This document shows positions 11,923 to 55,330 of a stretch of DNA of 64,000 bases, in pieces. Numbering within the stretch: position 1 is the stretch's first letter; each line of letters starts with the position of its first letter. Origin of the DNA: Todiramphus chloris collaris (lineage: Eukaryota > Chordata > Aves > Coraciiformes > Alcedinidae); the NCBI GenBank assembly GCA_025345505.1, contig JANVCC010000050.1:67416-131415 (forward strand), in the 5' to 3' direction. A model generated the notes under the pieces. It searched no databases and had not been told where the DNA came from. It saw nothing but the letters and a program-made list of their open reading frames with translations. A program made the translations under genes and the position numbers.

Positions 11923-11928
11923 TTTAAT
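11923..11928 (-). terminator. Probable NCSTN poly(A) signal (ATTAAA)
   Basis: On the minus strand ATTAAA lies about 500 bp past the NCSTN stop codon at 12431 and is followed at once by a genomic A run (11912-11925 region). No AATAAA occurs between here and the stop. AT-rich flanks (TATATAAATAG just upstream) fit a 3' end. The A run could cause internal priming, so the exact cleavage site is uncertain. Confidence 0.5.
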
Positions 11929-12430
11929 TAAACAGAACTATTTATATATGTACAAAGCCCAGAAAATATTGCACCATTAATAAAAACAGACACTGGACAT
12001 CTGCCCGCCCGTGGAACACACCTCGCCCTCCCGGCCGACGGCGGCTGTCGGGCGTTAACGGGCAACCTGCTCTGTCAGACACCACGGGGGATCCGCTGGT
12101 CCACGGCCGTCCCAGAGACAACACCTTCCCCCCCTTCAGTTTAGGGAACTCCTCCATCCCCTCATCACCTCGGTGGCGTTTGGGACCGAGCAAGTTGCTC
12201 CGAAGGAAAGAGAAACTCAGAAGGAAGGCTTTGGGAACTTCTCGCCCACGGTGTCTTTAGGGTTTGGTCGGCACGGTTTTCTGGGAAAGTCTCGTAGGTT
12301 TTAGGGCTCAGGCCCCAGAACCAGAGCACGGAAGCTCTGGGGGAGAACCACCCGTGGCCCCATCCAGGGAAAGGAGCCTTCCAGTGTAGCTTGATCTTTC
12401 ACAACTGTAATCCAAGGCCCGAGGGCATCT

Positions 12431-25083
<12,653 letters not shown>

Positions 25084-25339
25084 CCCCCGCCCTCCCCGGC
25101 CTCTCCCCGTCCCTTCCTCCGCCGCCGCCGCCGCCGCCATTTTTCCAGCCCTTCCGCTTCCGGCCGAGGCCACGCCCAGGCCTGGGCGCTACCGGAAGTC
25201 GCTCGGCACCGCCGGGAGGACTGAGACTCTATGGTTCGGGGAGGGGGGAGGCGGAAGCGGAAGTCAGGCAGGGGAGCTTCCGGGCCGCTACGTGGAGGGC
25301 CGGGGCGCAGGGCCGGGGCTGGGGCGGCGGCTCGGGGCG
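25084..25339. promoter_or_regulatory. NCSTN/COPA bidirectional promoter
   Basis: Only 256 bp separate the two divergent start codons. The stretch is CpG-rich and has no TATA box. It carries ETS-type motifs at 25157-25163 (CTTCCGG), 25191-25199 (ACCGGAAGT), 25257-25264 (GCGGAAGT) and 25277-25283 (CTTCCGG), a GCC triplet run at 25120-25138, and a YY1-like GCCGCCATTTTT at about 25132-25143. This is the usual make-up of a housekeeping bidirectional promoter. NCSTN and COPA are also head-to-head in mammals. Confidence 0.85.
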
Positions 25340-45799
<20,460 letters not shown>

Positions 45800-46055
45800 G
45801 CCCTGCCTGGCCCCCTGGGCAACGCTCGCGTTGCACCGCAAGCGCCGAAACTTTCCCCTCCTGGCTTTTTTAGTCGTAGTCTCTTCCCCCGTAGCCACCC
45901 TCCTGCTGTGTCCTACCTGCTCTTTCCCCACCCGGGAATGCTGTCCTGAGTCTCTTACCCCCTTCCAAGCAGCAGCAAATTCTGCTTCTTGTTTCCAGAC
46001 CCAGCTGGTGTGAGATTTCCACCTACTGTTGTCCCAAGGCAGATCTTTCCCAGAG

Positions 46056-46061
46056 ATTAAA
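46056..46061 (+). terminator. Proximal COPA poly(A) signal (ATTAAA)
   Basis: ATTAAA lies 257 bp after the COPA stop codon and is followed by a G/T-rich stretch (GGGTGGCTTTTGCC), the normal arrangement for cleavage at about 46080. Other candidates downstream are ATTAAA near 46430 and AATAAA at 46979. Confidence 0.6.
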
Positions 46062-46085
46062 GGGTGGCTTTTGCCAAGGCCTGGT

Positions 46086-46978
46086 GACAACACCTTGTTC
46101 TCAGCAGCAGCTGCCTCTCAACTCCTCTTGGTGTTGAGCTCCTGAAAGAATCACTCAAAAGCCTCTGGAGAGCGGCTCCAGCAGCTCTAGAGAGAGGAGG
46201 AGACTCTGGAGAGCAGGAGCAGCCCAGCTTGCCTCTCCCAGGAGCAGGGCACTGCCTGGAACCAGGATCTTGTCTCTGCTCCAGGAGAGCAGCTCTGCCT
46301 TCCGGCGCTGCTGTTGAGGGTTTGTTGTGTTGTCCTGGCAACGTTGCTCAAACTGAGCAGCCTCTCTCATGACCAAACTCTTGATCTTCCTGTTTTGTGG
46401 CTCCGTTGGGCTGGCGGAGGCAGAAGAGAGATTAAATTGCCTCTTTTTTTTTTTTCACCTTCCCCTTCCTCTTCTGCACTCATAAGCTACCGGACGTGAA
46501 GGGTTTTGAAGATTGCCAGAAAAAGGAGATTGCTCTTGAAATGATTTCTTGTGCTCCCGCTAATTAGTAGTGTCTAATTACTGTCGACTGGGCCCCAATC
46601 CTCCTTGGTGATGCTCCTGTCTCTGCATTTACCTCCTGGGGTTGTTCCCTTGGGTAGTTCTGAACATTTCCCCATGGTACAGCCTGGGGGGGGAGGTTCC
46701 AGATCTTGGAGGGGGAGGGTTCTCCAGAGCTTGGGGGGGGATGTTCCAGAGCTGGGGGGGGGGGAAGTTCCAGATCTTGGGAGGGGGAGGGTTCTCCAGA
46801 CCTTGGGGGTGGAGGTTCCAGAGCCTGGAGGGGTTTCTCCTCAAAGTTTCTGTCAGTGAGAAGGCTGAGAACACGTGTGTTCTCATCGGTGAAGAAGCAG
46901 GGAGTGGGATCTCGAGATCCCCTTCCCTCTGTGGCTCCAGTGCTCTCCTTGTGCTTTGCCCCTGGCTCGCGACGCCGA
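46086..46978. other. COPA-S100A11 intergenic or distal 3' UTR
   Basis: No coding exon is seen here. The first part is unremarkable sequence that could be distal COPA 3' UTR; from 46686 to 46836 there is a G-rich tandem repeat, listed separately. Confidence 0.5.
46686..46836. repeat. G-rich tandem repeat
   Basis: Five to six imperfect copies of a block of about 27 bp alternate 'GTTCCAGA' and 'GTTCTCCAGA' cores with runs of 5-11 G. The G runs could form G-quadruplexes on the plus strand. Confidence 0.8.
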
Positions 46979-46984
46979 AATAAA
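46979..46984 (+). terminator. Distal candidate COPA poly(A) signal (AATAAA)
   Basis: This is a canonical AATAAA on the plus strand 1.18 kb after the COPA stop, with no other plus-strand gene in between. It sits about 30 bp from the S100A11 signal on the opposite strand. Whether COPA reads this far cannot be decided from sequence. Confidence 0.4.
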
Positions 46985-47014
46985 ACGCTGCTTGACGCTG
47001 CGGGGGTTAAACCT

Positions 47015-47020
47015 TTTATT
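47015..47020 (-). terminator. S100A11 poly(A) signal (AATAAA)
   Basis: AATAAA on the minus strand is 131 bp past the S100A11 stop, consistent with the short 3' UTRs of S100 genes. Confidence 0.75.
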
Positions 47021-47150
47021 TTATACATAAAAAGGAGGAGTGGGGATGTCCCCGTCTGAAGGGAACCGCTTCCAGCTTTGCTTCCAGCTTTGCCTCGGTG
47101 GTCTTGTTCCAGGAATGTTCACAGTGGTGGAGGAGACCCAGCAGCCAGGG

Positions 47151-49263
47151 CTAGGGGGCAGGGCCCTTGAGCAGGGTGTTGTGACAGGCCACCGCAATGC
47201 CCCCGATGAGGTTCAGGAACTCCTGGAAATCCAGCTGCCCGTCGCTATTCAGATCCAGTTTCTTCATCATCCTGTCCATGACCCCAGGGTCCTTCTGATT
47301 CTGCGGAAGAGCAGGGAGAGGGGAAGCACTGAATTGTAGAAGCGTTCTGGGTGGGAGAGACCTGGGAGCTCCTGGAGGCCAAGCATTGCCCCAGCGCTGC
47401 CAAGGCACCCCTGCCCCTCAGCACCCCTGCCCCCTGTCCCTCAGCACCACAGCTCCACGGGGGGCTGGGAAACCCCTCCAGGGGTCACGGGGACTCCCCC
47501 CCTGCCCTGGGCAGCCTGGGACAGCCCTGGACAGCCCTGCAGGGGAAGGAATTGTTCCTCAGCTCCAACCTCAGCCTCCCCTGGGACAGCTTGAGCCCGG
47601 TTCCTCTTGTCCCTTGGGAGCAGAGCCCGACCCCCCTGGCTCCAAGCTCCTGAATTCCAGGGAGCTGTCAGAGCCAGAAGGGCTCCCCTGAGCCTCCTTC
47701 TCAGGTGCCCCTCACCAGATTTGTGCTCTAGACCCTTCCCCAGCTCCGTTCCCCCTTCTCCGGCCACGCTCCAAATCGATGTTCACGTCGAGGTGAAGGC
47801 GCCTCTGGCTGAACCCCCTCCCCACCACCCTAGGTATGGAACTGGAGCTGCAGCTGCCGAGTTCATCCCCAGGGGAGAGGGACGGGCAGAATTCCGTCAG
47901 GACAACTCTTGTCAGACCACGACCTGGCTTCTGGTGGGACCCAACTCTTCCCGTTGCCCACCCCACGTTGCTTCTGGGGGCCAAGGCTTTTAGCCGCTGT
48001 CCTGCTCGCTGCAGTGCATGCCTCAGGAGCCTCCTTTTAGCCCGGCTTTTGCTCACCTTGGTGAAAGCAGCCAGCTCCGTGTTCATGAAGGCCAGGAACT
48101 CCTTCTTGGAGAGGGTGCAGTTGTCCCCTTCGCGCCCCGCGTAGCGCTGGAAGACGGCGAGGAGGGACTCGATGCAGCGCTCGGTCTCGGTGGGCTGCAG
48201 GAACGAGGTCAGGTCAGCGTTGCACGGAGCTCTGGGCTCGCAGGGGAGCTCCCTGACCCTTTCTGGAGGAAGGTTGGCCCGAAGGAGACCTCCTGCAGTG
48301 GCGGAGGCTCCTGTGCCCAACTCGCCCAGCCGCATTTTTCTTCGGTGTTGTTTTTTTTTCGGGTGCTTTGGCACAGCCCATGGGTGCAGGGAGAACCCAG
48401 AGGAGCGGGGAGTGGTTGATGGAAAATCCCCTGGGGATGTGTCAGCTCCCATCAGAGGAGTGTCCTGGACTGGGAAGAGCTGAGGCTGTGCTGGCTTTTT
48501 TTTTTTTTCTATCCTTTCCAGCATGGCCTTGTCTGGGGCAGCTTTTCTGGAAAGCTGAATCTTTGTGTTTTCCCCCACCCCTTCCCCCTCCTGCCCTGTC
48601 TGAATGGAGCAGAAACTCTGAGTCACGACGGAAAAATGTGGAGTTGGCTCCCCAGAGTCCTGGCTCCGGGCAGGGCCAGAGCTGGGCTGGCCCATGGGCT
48701 TCTCCAGTGAGGAAGGTGAGGGAGATTTGGGGGGGATGTGGGGCTCCTTCCCCTCCCCACGGCTCCAGCCTTTGGGGCAGTGCAGGGATGAGCCCTCCAC
48801 CCTCCCCTGCCCGACCTCAGCCTCCTGGAGCCTCCCAGCCCCATCCTGCCCTGCCCCAGGCTCAGTTCGGCCTTTTTTTTGGTGAATTCTACGAGTTCCT
48901 TCCCCCCTCAGCTCCTCGGCTCTTGGCTCCTGTGCCCCCCCTGCCCCGGTTTTTGGGGGGGACAGGATGAGGCAGAGCTTGGTGCTGGGTGCTGGAAGCC
49001 TCAGTGGGGTACAAAAAGAGGAGTGGATGGTGGGGAACACCACGGATGCCCTGCCCCCGGTCCCCAGCACCTGCAGGGACCCTCTGTAGCTCTGTCCCCC
49101 CGGGCAGCCCCCATCCCCAGCACCGATGCAGCTCAGCCCCCGGCACCGTCTCCTCCTCCCGCTGCCAAATCGCGGCTCGGGGGCTGCTTTCGGGGAGCTT
49201 TCCCCCCCCCCCCCCTTGCTCCCCATCCTGCCCCATCCCGGGACCTCGTCTCATACTCACCAT
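47151..49263 (-). CDS. S100A11: S100-A11 (calgizzarin)
   Basis: S100A11 is a small dimeric Ca2+ sensor that binds annexin A1 and acts in membrane repair and keratinocyte growth control. Coding exons are 49263-49261 (the ATG only), 48194-48057 (46 codons) and 47300-47151 (49 codons plus TAG), giving 96 residues. The N-terminal S100 pseudo-EF-hand spans about residues 20-33. The canonical EF loop DLNSDGQLDFQE is at about residues 63-74, and NQKDPGV opens exon 3 as in mammalian S100A11. The first coding exon ends ATG|GTGAGT, giving an N-terminus M-PTETERC that matches the mouse form. The intron between the two EF-hand exons is phase 0, as across the family. A CR1 fragment lies in that intron. 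The gene is convergent with COPA and has the same strand as the two S100-fused genes to its right. Exon boundaries 2 and 3 are firm; exon 1 is inferred from splice logic. Confidence 0.92.
47335..47738 (-). mobile_element. CR1 fragment in S100A11 intron 2
   Basis: Begins GTAGAAGCGTTCTGGGTGGGAGAGACC; forms an inverted pair with the copy at 49648, bracketing S100A11 exons 1 and 2. Confidence 0.9.
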
Positions 49264-49411
49264 GGCTGCGGGGATGGGGATGTCCCGGGAGGGGTCTGGG
49301 GGTCTCGGTCCTCGGCTGGGGGCCCCGGTGCGAGGTGGCAAGAGCAGGAACCGGGCTGGTTCTGAGTCTTCACCGCGCAGCCACCGCCCTTGCGAGCCAG
49401 CGCCCAGCCCC

Positions 49412-49418
49412 TGACTCA
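49412..49418. promoter_or_regulatory. AP-1 site upstream of S100A11
   Basis: TGACTCA is a perfect AP-1 element about 150 bp upstream of the inferred S100A11 start. Extended as TGACTCAGC it also fits an antioxidant-response core. AP-1 commonly drives S100/EDC genes in keratinocytes; function here is inference. No TATA box is evident. Confidence 0.4.
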
Positions 49419-49647
49419 GCCCCGGGGGCTGGTTGGGCAACCGGCGGGCTAACGGCAGATCCCGACCTGCCCCTGGCCCTCGGCTGGGGCGCAGGAATGC
49501 GCCCGGCCCCTCTTCTGCGCTCTCCAGCCTTCTCCTTCCGAGAGTTTTTCTTCTTTACGGTTCTGTTTTCTCCCCTCCGTGCTTTGCCACCCGCCCCTTT
49601 GTGGTTCTTTCCTTTGCTTTTTTTTTTTTTTTTTTTTTTCTTTTAGC

Positions 49648-50015
49648 CTGGAGAGAAGGAGGCTCAGGGGAGAGCTCCTGGCTCTGGCAGCTCCCTGTAA
49701 TTCAGGAGCTTGGAGCCAGGGGGGTCGGGCTCAAGGAACAAGAGGAACCGGGCTCAAGCTGCCCCAGGGGAGGCTGAGGTTGGAGCTGAGGAACAATTCC
49801 TTCCCCTGCAGGGCTGTCCAGGGCTGTCCCAGGCTGCCCAGGGCAGGGGGGGAGTCCCCGTGATCCCTGGAGGGGTTTCCCAGCCCCCCGTGGAGCTGTG
49901 GTGCTGAGGGACAGGGGGCAAGGGTGCTGAGGGACAAGGGGCAGGGATGCCCTGGCAATGCTTGGTCTCCAGGAGTTCCAAGGTCTCTTCCAACTAAAAT
50001 GACTCTGTGATTCCG
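49648..50015 (+). mobile_element. CR1 3' fragment upstream of S100A11
   Basis: Starts after a T run at AGCCTGGAGAGAAGGAGG and ends CTAAAATGACTCTGTGATTCC. Confidence 0.9.
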
Positions 50016-51963
50016 ACTCCCCAGGGTCAGGGCTGAGTGCCCCCCAACCCTCCCTGCAGCACCTGCAGCCTTTCCTCTTGCTAGGGTGAGGTTTGGCCAC
50101 CCTCACCCCACCCCAACCCACCCCGGCTTTTCTGATAAGTCCGGCAAAAGCAGATCGGGATTTGTCCTCGGGAGTCAGGATTTGTCCCCGATGGTGCTGG
50201 CCCGAGCTCCCCACCAGTTCTGGCCACTTGTGCTGCGGGAAACCCTGGAGGGCTGAAAACAGGGAGAAGTGGAGGTAGAGGAGGCACCCAAGAGGCACCC
50301 GGCAAGGCGAGCGCTGTGCCCCAGTAGCTCAGAGGAGGGATGCTGAGAGGCTGTGGGGCTTGTGCCGCTGGGGAAGAAGAAGAAGAGCATGGGGCTGGGA
50401 TTCCGGCTGGGATTCCGGCTGCTCCCCGTCCATCTGGAGCCAGGGAAGCTGCTCCCACACATGATGTTCACCAGCCTGCGTGGCCATCCCGGGGTTACCT
50501 CATCGACTCCCGGCTCCGGGAGCTGCCTCCTGTCCCCAAAAGCTTCGGGGGGAGCCTGGAGGGGAGAGGTTGGGGGAGTGGGGGCTGTGCCCGAAGTGGG
50601 TGGGATCTGGGACAGCTTCCAGGGACGGGGCTCTGAGAAATCCTGCTGGAGACCAACTCAGCACGGAGCAGGGGAAGGGGAAGCTGTAAATTCGGGGGAC
50701 AACCTTCTCTTGCCCCTAAGTGCTCCTTGTTTCCCACATACGCTGGGGAAAAAAAGTGCTTCCTTCCACCATCCAAGCCCTTCCAAAGTGGAAACAGGCC
50801 AGCCTATGTCAATCAAAAGGGATGGGAGCCGAGGGCAGGAAACCCTCGGTGGTTCTTGCGTTTTGTGCTTTCACAAGCTCCTCTTTGTGCTCCCCTAACA
50901 AAACCAGGTGAGCTCCTCGGGGGGGGTGAGGGTTATTTCCCCCCACTTTGCAAGAGCAGATCCCAGAAGGGGTGGTGGCCGGAGCCTGTCCTGGCTGCAG
51001 CAGGGGATTCGAGGGGGTTTCTGTGCCGCGCTGCTCTGTCTGTGTGTTCCCAGCCCCGGTGTTTGCAGACAGACCATCTGCTCTGCCATATGTTTGTCAC
51101 CAAGACGTGTGGTGGGGACATCGCTGAGAGCATCGCCCCGTGCATCTGCCCCACCAGATGCGACAGACCCTTCCGAGTCCCTCTGGTACCAGGTTCAAAG
51201 CATCACGGGGTGGTGGCTGTGGCTTGGTGAGCGAGAAGCTCTGGGTGTTGTCCCGTGAGGATGTGGTGGGTCTGAGATGCTCTTGTTCCTCCTGGCCAGC
51301 CCTGTGACCAGCCAGTGGTGGGCTCTGGTTCCATTTAAGAGCAAGGCACAGATGGTGTTGGGGTTCTCCTCTCTTCTTGTAATGTTGCTGCCCCATCTGC
51401 TGCTGAGGGAACCGGTTCTTTCTTGCTCAAGGGAAAGAAAAGTGAATAAAATTGGATTTGCTGGGTATCTCCACCCACAGCCTTCTGCACCGTGCGCGGA
51501 ATCCGGGGCATTTTCTGTGCTGTGCTGCTGCTTCTCCCCTGCCCAAGGATTCAGGAGTGGTCCCAGGTACAGGACAGCCCAGGGGAAAAGGCAGACGGGT
51601 GCACGTGGCCAGGAAAACGTTCATCTGGGTGGCTTTGGTCTGTTGGTTCCCTGCTCAGCGCACGTCTGCTGCTAAAGCTGGAGGGCATGGGCATGTCCAC
51701 GTGTTCCTGTGTGGATCTCGGGCCACAGCATGTGCGAGCAGCTGTGGGGGTCCAGAAATCAATCAGATCAGTAACTATTTTTTTAGAGGTATGTGGGCTC
51801 CTAGATGTGGAATTAGAGGGGGGATTTGGTGGGATTTTCAGCAGGCCTGGGTTTAGGAGGAACATGTGATCTGAACCAGGCCACCCTCCCAACCAGGCTG
51901 AGGCTCTTGTAGGAATGAGATGGAAGGAGGAAGGATGGCAGCAGTCAGTGCGGTCTTCAGCTA

Positions 51964-51969
51964 TTTATT
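51964..51969 (-). terminator. Probable scaffoldin-like poly(A) signal
   Basis: AATAAA on the minus strand 677 bp past the TAA at 52646, with no competing TTTATT on the plus strand in between. It sets the 3' UTR at about 700 bp. Confidence 0.5.
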
Positions 51970-52645
51970 TGGATTTTTCATGCAATACATCAGTGTGAAG
52001 AAGAAGAAAAGAGACACCCCCCAACCACCATTCCCCTGCAGTAACCACAGCACAACTCGGCTCCTTCGAAGCCTCAGTGAGGCTGGAGCTGGGATTCTGC
52101 TCAGCTCTGAGGAGAGCAGAAAGGTGGAAGTGAAAGATCTACAAACGTGGACGTTGGGTTTTTTTTTTTCCCAGCTTTGAGGTTTTTCAGCCCCCAGAAT
52201 GAGTGTGATCGAGCTGCTGGGATTTTTAGTGTTGTTTTGTCTCATCTTGCACAGAAGGAGCTCACAGGAGAGGCAGCGATGGGCTGAGTGTGGTGCAGGG
52301 TGGTCACGCCACAGGGCAGAAGAGATGACAGGGACATCAAGGACAGGGAGACCCAAGGAATCCAATTAGAGCTGAAAGGTGAGTAAATACTGCGAGAGGG
52401 TGGAGAGACACGAGGTGGGCAGGCAGGAGCTGCAGTTCCTGGGGGAACTCTCCCCCTGCCTGACCCCTGATACCTGGAAAACCCCCAAACCTCTTTGACA
52501 CCCTCTCAGAGCACCCTGTTAACCCTTTAGTGTTGGAGGCTTCTCTGCCAGCACACGGCAACATCTGAAGCTGAAAGCAGAGAGTAGAAACAATCCTCTA
52601 AGAGACTTGGAGAAGCTCCACCAGCCTCAGGGAGAGGACTTCCCC

Positions 52646-55330
52646 TTAAGAAGCGTTGGCTTCAGCCCCAGCAGGTCGGCTCGGTGCCTCCTGGGAGAGC
52701 AGGGGGACAGGGGGACCCTGTCTCTGCTTGGTGCCAAGACGTGGCTCCTCCTCCCGTTGAGGTTGGGCATCGCTTGCTTGCCGTGAGCTCCTCTTGCTGT
52801 TCTCCTCTTGCAGTATCTGGCGGCTCTTCGCTGGTGGGGGAAGTTCTGCATCCTCTCGGCAGTGGTTGCCTTCATCTCTCTGGGGAGGTGGCAGACAGCT
52901 CTCCTCATCAGCTTGCCGGGCAGGCTTGCAGGCTTCCTGCGGCTCTGGAGCCTGGGGCAGAGGTGGGCAGCTCTTGGCCTCCCTGTCCTCACGCTCCCTC
53001 ACCTGGGAGTTGGATTCAGGCTCCCGTGGGATCCTCTCCCTGTCAGCTTTTGATCCATCTCCCTGGGGTTGATGCCTCTTCTCTCCTGCATCAGGGATCT
53101 TGGGGCTCTGGCTGTCCCTCCTGTCTTCCCTGGGCTTTGCCCGGCAAGGGACACCCTTAGTGCCACCCAGCTCAGTGGCAGAAGCCTGGGGAGCTCCTTC
53201 CTTCACCCCTGTTTCAGACCTCTCCTGTGGCTTTTCAAGATCCCTTCTGTTTTCCTGGGAGCGAGAAGCTGGGCCCCCCCCCTTGCTGCAGTGATTCGGG
53301 TTCCCCTGAGTCCCGCTCATCCCTCTGGGGTCGTGGTTCTGGATGGTTCCTCGTGTCACAGGGACCTGCAGGTGGCTGAGGCGACACATAGCACTTCTTC
53401 ACATAGACAGGCTGGCCCAGGTCNNNNNNNNNNCTTCACGCTCTCGTGTCTCTCTCTGTCTGGTGGTGACATCTCGTTCTTCTCTTTCACGTCTCTGACG
53501 GCTGCGTCTCTCATAGTCCTCCAGGTCCAGTTCCTGCTGCCGATCGGTTCTCCTCTCCTGCACGGGCTCTTTTCTTCTTCCTATGTCATTCTGTTCATCC
53601 CACTCCAGATCCTCATTAATCTCTCTCTCACCTTCTAGATATTCAGTCTCCTGTTCCTGCCTCTTCCTTTGTTCATATTCACCTCGTCCTGGCTCACAGG
53701 TTTCGTAGCGCCTGAGGTCAATTTCTAGCGGTTCCCGTAGGTATGACTGATGTGGGCGTCTCGCGTCCGGCCACTCAGCCTCACGCGGCTGGCGGCTGTT
53801 GCATTCAGATGCTTTTTGTTCCAGCTCCTGTAGGTGGTCACGGCTTTTCTCTTCTATGAGTAATTCAGGTTTCCGTGGCTGGTTGTGCCTTCCTCTATCT
53901 GCTTCTTGCGGCCACTGGGTTTTTTGATCATACGCTGGTCTTGCTGGTTCCTGTGGCTGATGGCCACTCCACCGGTTTGGCAGCGGTTGAGGTTCACAGG
54001 TCTGGCTGCGACTCCTCACGTCTGCCAGTTGCTCTGGCCGAGGCCTCTCTTGACGTCTCCTCTCCTCTGCCTGCTGCCTGGGCTCCTCTGCTCGCACGCT
54101 GCTGCGTCTGCAGAGTTGGATGTCCTGTCTGGCTGGATCCGGTGGCTGATGTCTTCTCTGGTTGTTCCATCGGTCACGTGGCTCTCGGCTTCGTTCTTCA
54201 TGTTCCTGAGGGATCAGCTCCCCCGGCTCACTGCTTCGTTTGCCCTCGTTCCTGCTTCGTGCATTACGTTGCTGGTGTTGGCTCCTCGTTTCCTCTTGTG
54301 TTTTGAGCTCTTCGACTCTGGTGTCTCGTCGCAGCTCAGGCTCGCACCGCAGACGACGATTCCTCTCGCAGGTTTGTGGTTCCTCCTCCTGGAGCTGCCG
54401 ACGGCTCCCTCTGCTCTTAATTTCAGGCTCTCGGAGTGACTTGCTGCTGGTTGTCAGCTTTGTCCTTTGCAGGAGGTAGGGTTCCGTTGGCAGGTACCAG
54501 TAGCAGGCCTTAGCCACTCTGAACACCAACAGCAGGAACTCATTAAAATCTATTTTCCCATCACTGTCCCACTCCAGAAACTGCAGAATCTTGTCAATCG
54601 TCTGAGGGTCATGTGGCTTCTGCACGGAAAAGATGCACAAGGAAAGAAGAAAAGCATTTTAGTCTTCCTGCTAATTGCAGGGAGGTGGAAAGACAGGGAC
54701 AATTGAATCTTAAAATGCCCTGGATTGCAAGGGACCTTCAAGCGTTATCTGGTCCAACACCCCTGCAGTGAGCAGGGACACCCTCAACCTGATCAGGTTG
54801 CTCAGAGCCTCATCAATTGCAATCTTTGCTCCTTCCATCTCTCACACCTTTGCTTTTGCAGCTCAGCAACAACTCCATGCCTTTGTTCTCTGTTGTCCTG
54901 TCTGTCCCCTGGCTGCGGCTTCTCTCTGGGCTCCCCTTTATCCCTCCATCAGCTGCATTTCCTTCTTCCCTTTGAGAGAAAACTCCACAGTTTCTTCTAC
55001 AGCTTTTGCCCATTACCTTGTGGCAAAATGGGCTGGAAGAGCTGTCAAAGCAGGAACAGTGCTGCTCCCCTTTGGTCAAAGCCTCCCTGACCCACTCTTA
55101 TAGATCATCACCCCTTCTCCAGAAGGAGATCTTGCAGTCCCTGCGCTCCAGTGCTGGCCTTGAGCCCCCCGACCCCACACAGCAGCACTCACAGCTATGA
55201 CATCTGCAAACTCCCTCTCGAGGAACTCTTTCATCTTCCTTCGGCTGAGGTTGGAGGTGTCTCCATCTTCCTTTGCGTAGTTGTGGAAGATGCTGATGAT
55301 GGTGGAAACGCTGTCCAAGAAGCAAGACAT
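52646..55330 (-). CDS. SCFN: Scaffoldin-like S100-fused-type protein, interrupted by gap
   Basis: S100-fused-type proteins join an S100 Ca2+-binding head to a long charged tail and are cross-linked in cornifying epithelium; scaffoldin is the sauropsid trichohyalin-like member of feathers, scales and claws. Coding exons: 55330-55193 (46 codons, pseudo-EF-hand, ending phase 0) and 54619-52646. Exon 3 opens KPHDP and holds the second EF loop, EWDSDGKIDFNE, whose first ligand is Glu rather than Asp. A long tail rich in Arg, Glu, Gln, Asp and Pro follows. A 10-N gap (53424-53433) interrupts the tail, and TGA at 53399-53401 is in frame as assembled. An Arg/Glu/Pro-rich frame resumes to a TAA at 52646. 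The break is probably an assembly fault (gap length plus a C9 run at 53274-53282), but a real truncation is not excluded. The scaffoldin name rests on position between S100A11 and cornulin and on tail composition. Confidence 0.75.
53424..53433. other. Assembly gap (10 N) in scaffoldin-like exon 3
   Basis: A fixed-size gap of 10 N within coding sequence; its true length is unknown, so reading frame cannot be carried across it. Confidence 1.
54700..54840 (-). mobile_element. CR1 3' terminus in scaffoldin-like intron 2
   Basis: GATTGCAAGGGACCTTCAAGC, then CACCCTCAACCTGATCAGG. Confidence 0.8.

Larger units (their letters stand above)
49270..51944. other. S100A11 promoter side and intergenic DNA
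   Basis: No EF-hand or other recognisable coding exon was found on either strand. The stretch holds the GC-rich S100A11 upstream region, a long T run near 49620-49639, one CR1 fragment at 49648-50015, a short repeated GGGATTCCGGCT near 50396-50422, and otherwise unremarkable sequence. Confidence 0.6.

Noticed and set aside
25138-25173. Upstream in-frame ATGs of NCSTN
   Set aside because: They would add an Ala/Gly/Arg leader before the signal peptide; the ATG at 25083 gives the family-like N-terminus and a better context.
47712-49226. 504-codon minus-strand frame covering S100A11 exon 2
   Set aside because: Only 48057-48194 matches S100A11; the rest is GC-rich intron, and good splice sites bound the exon.
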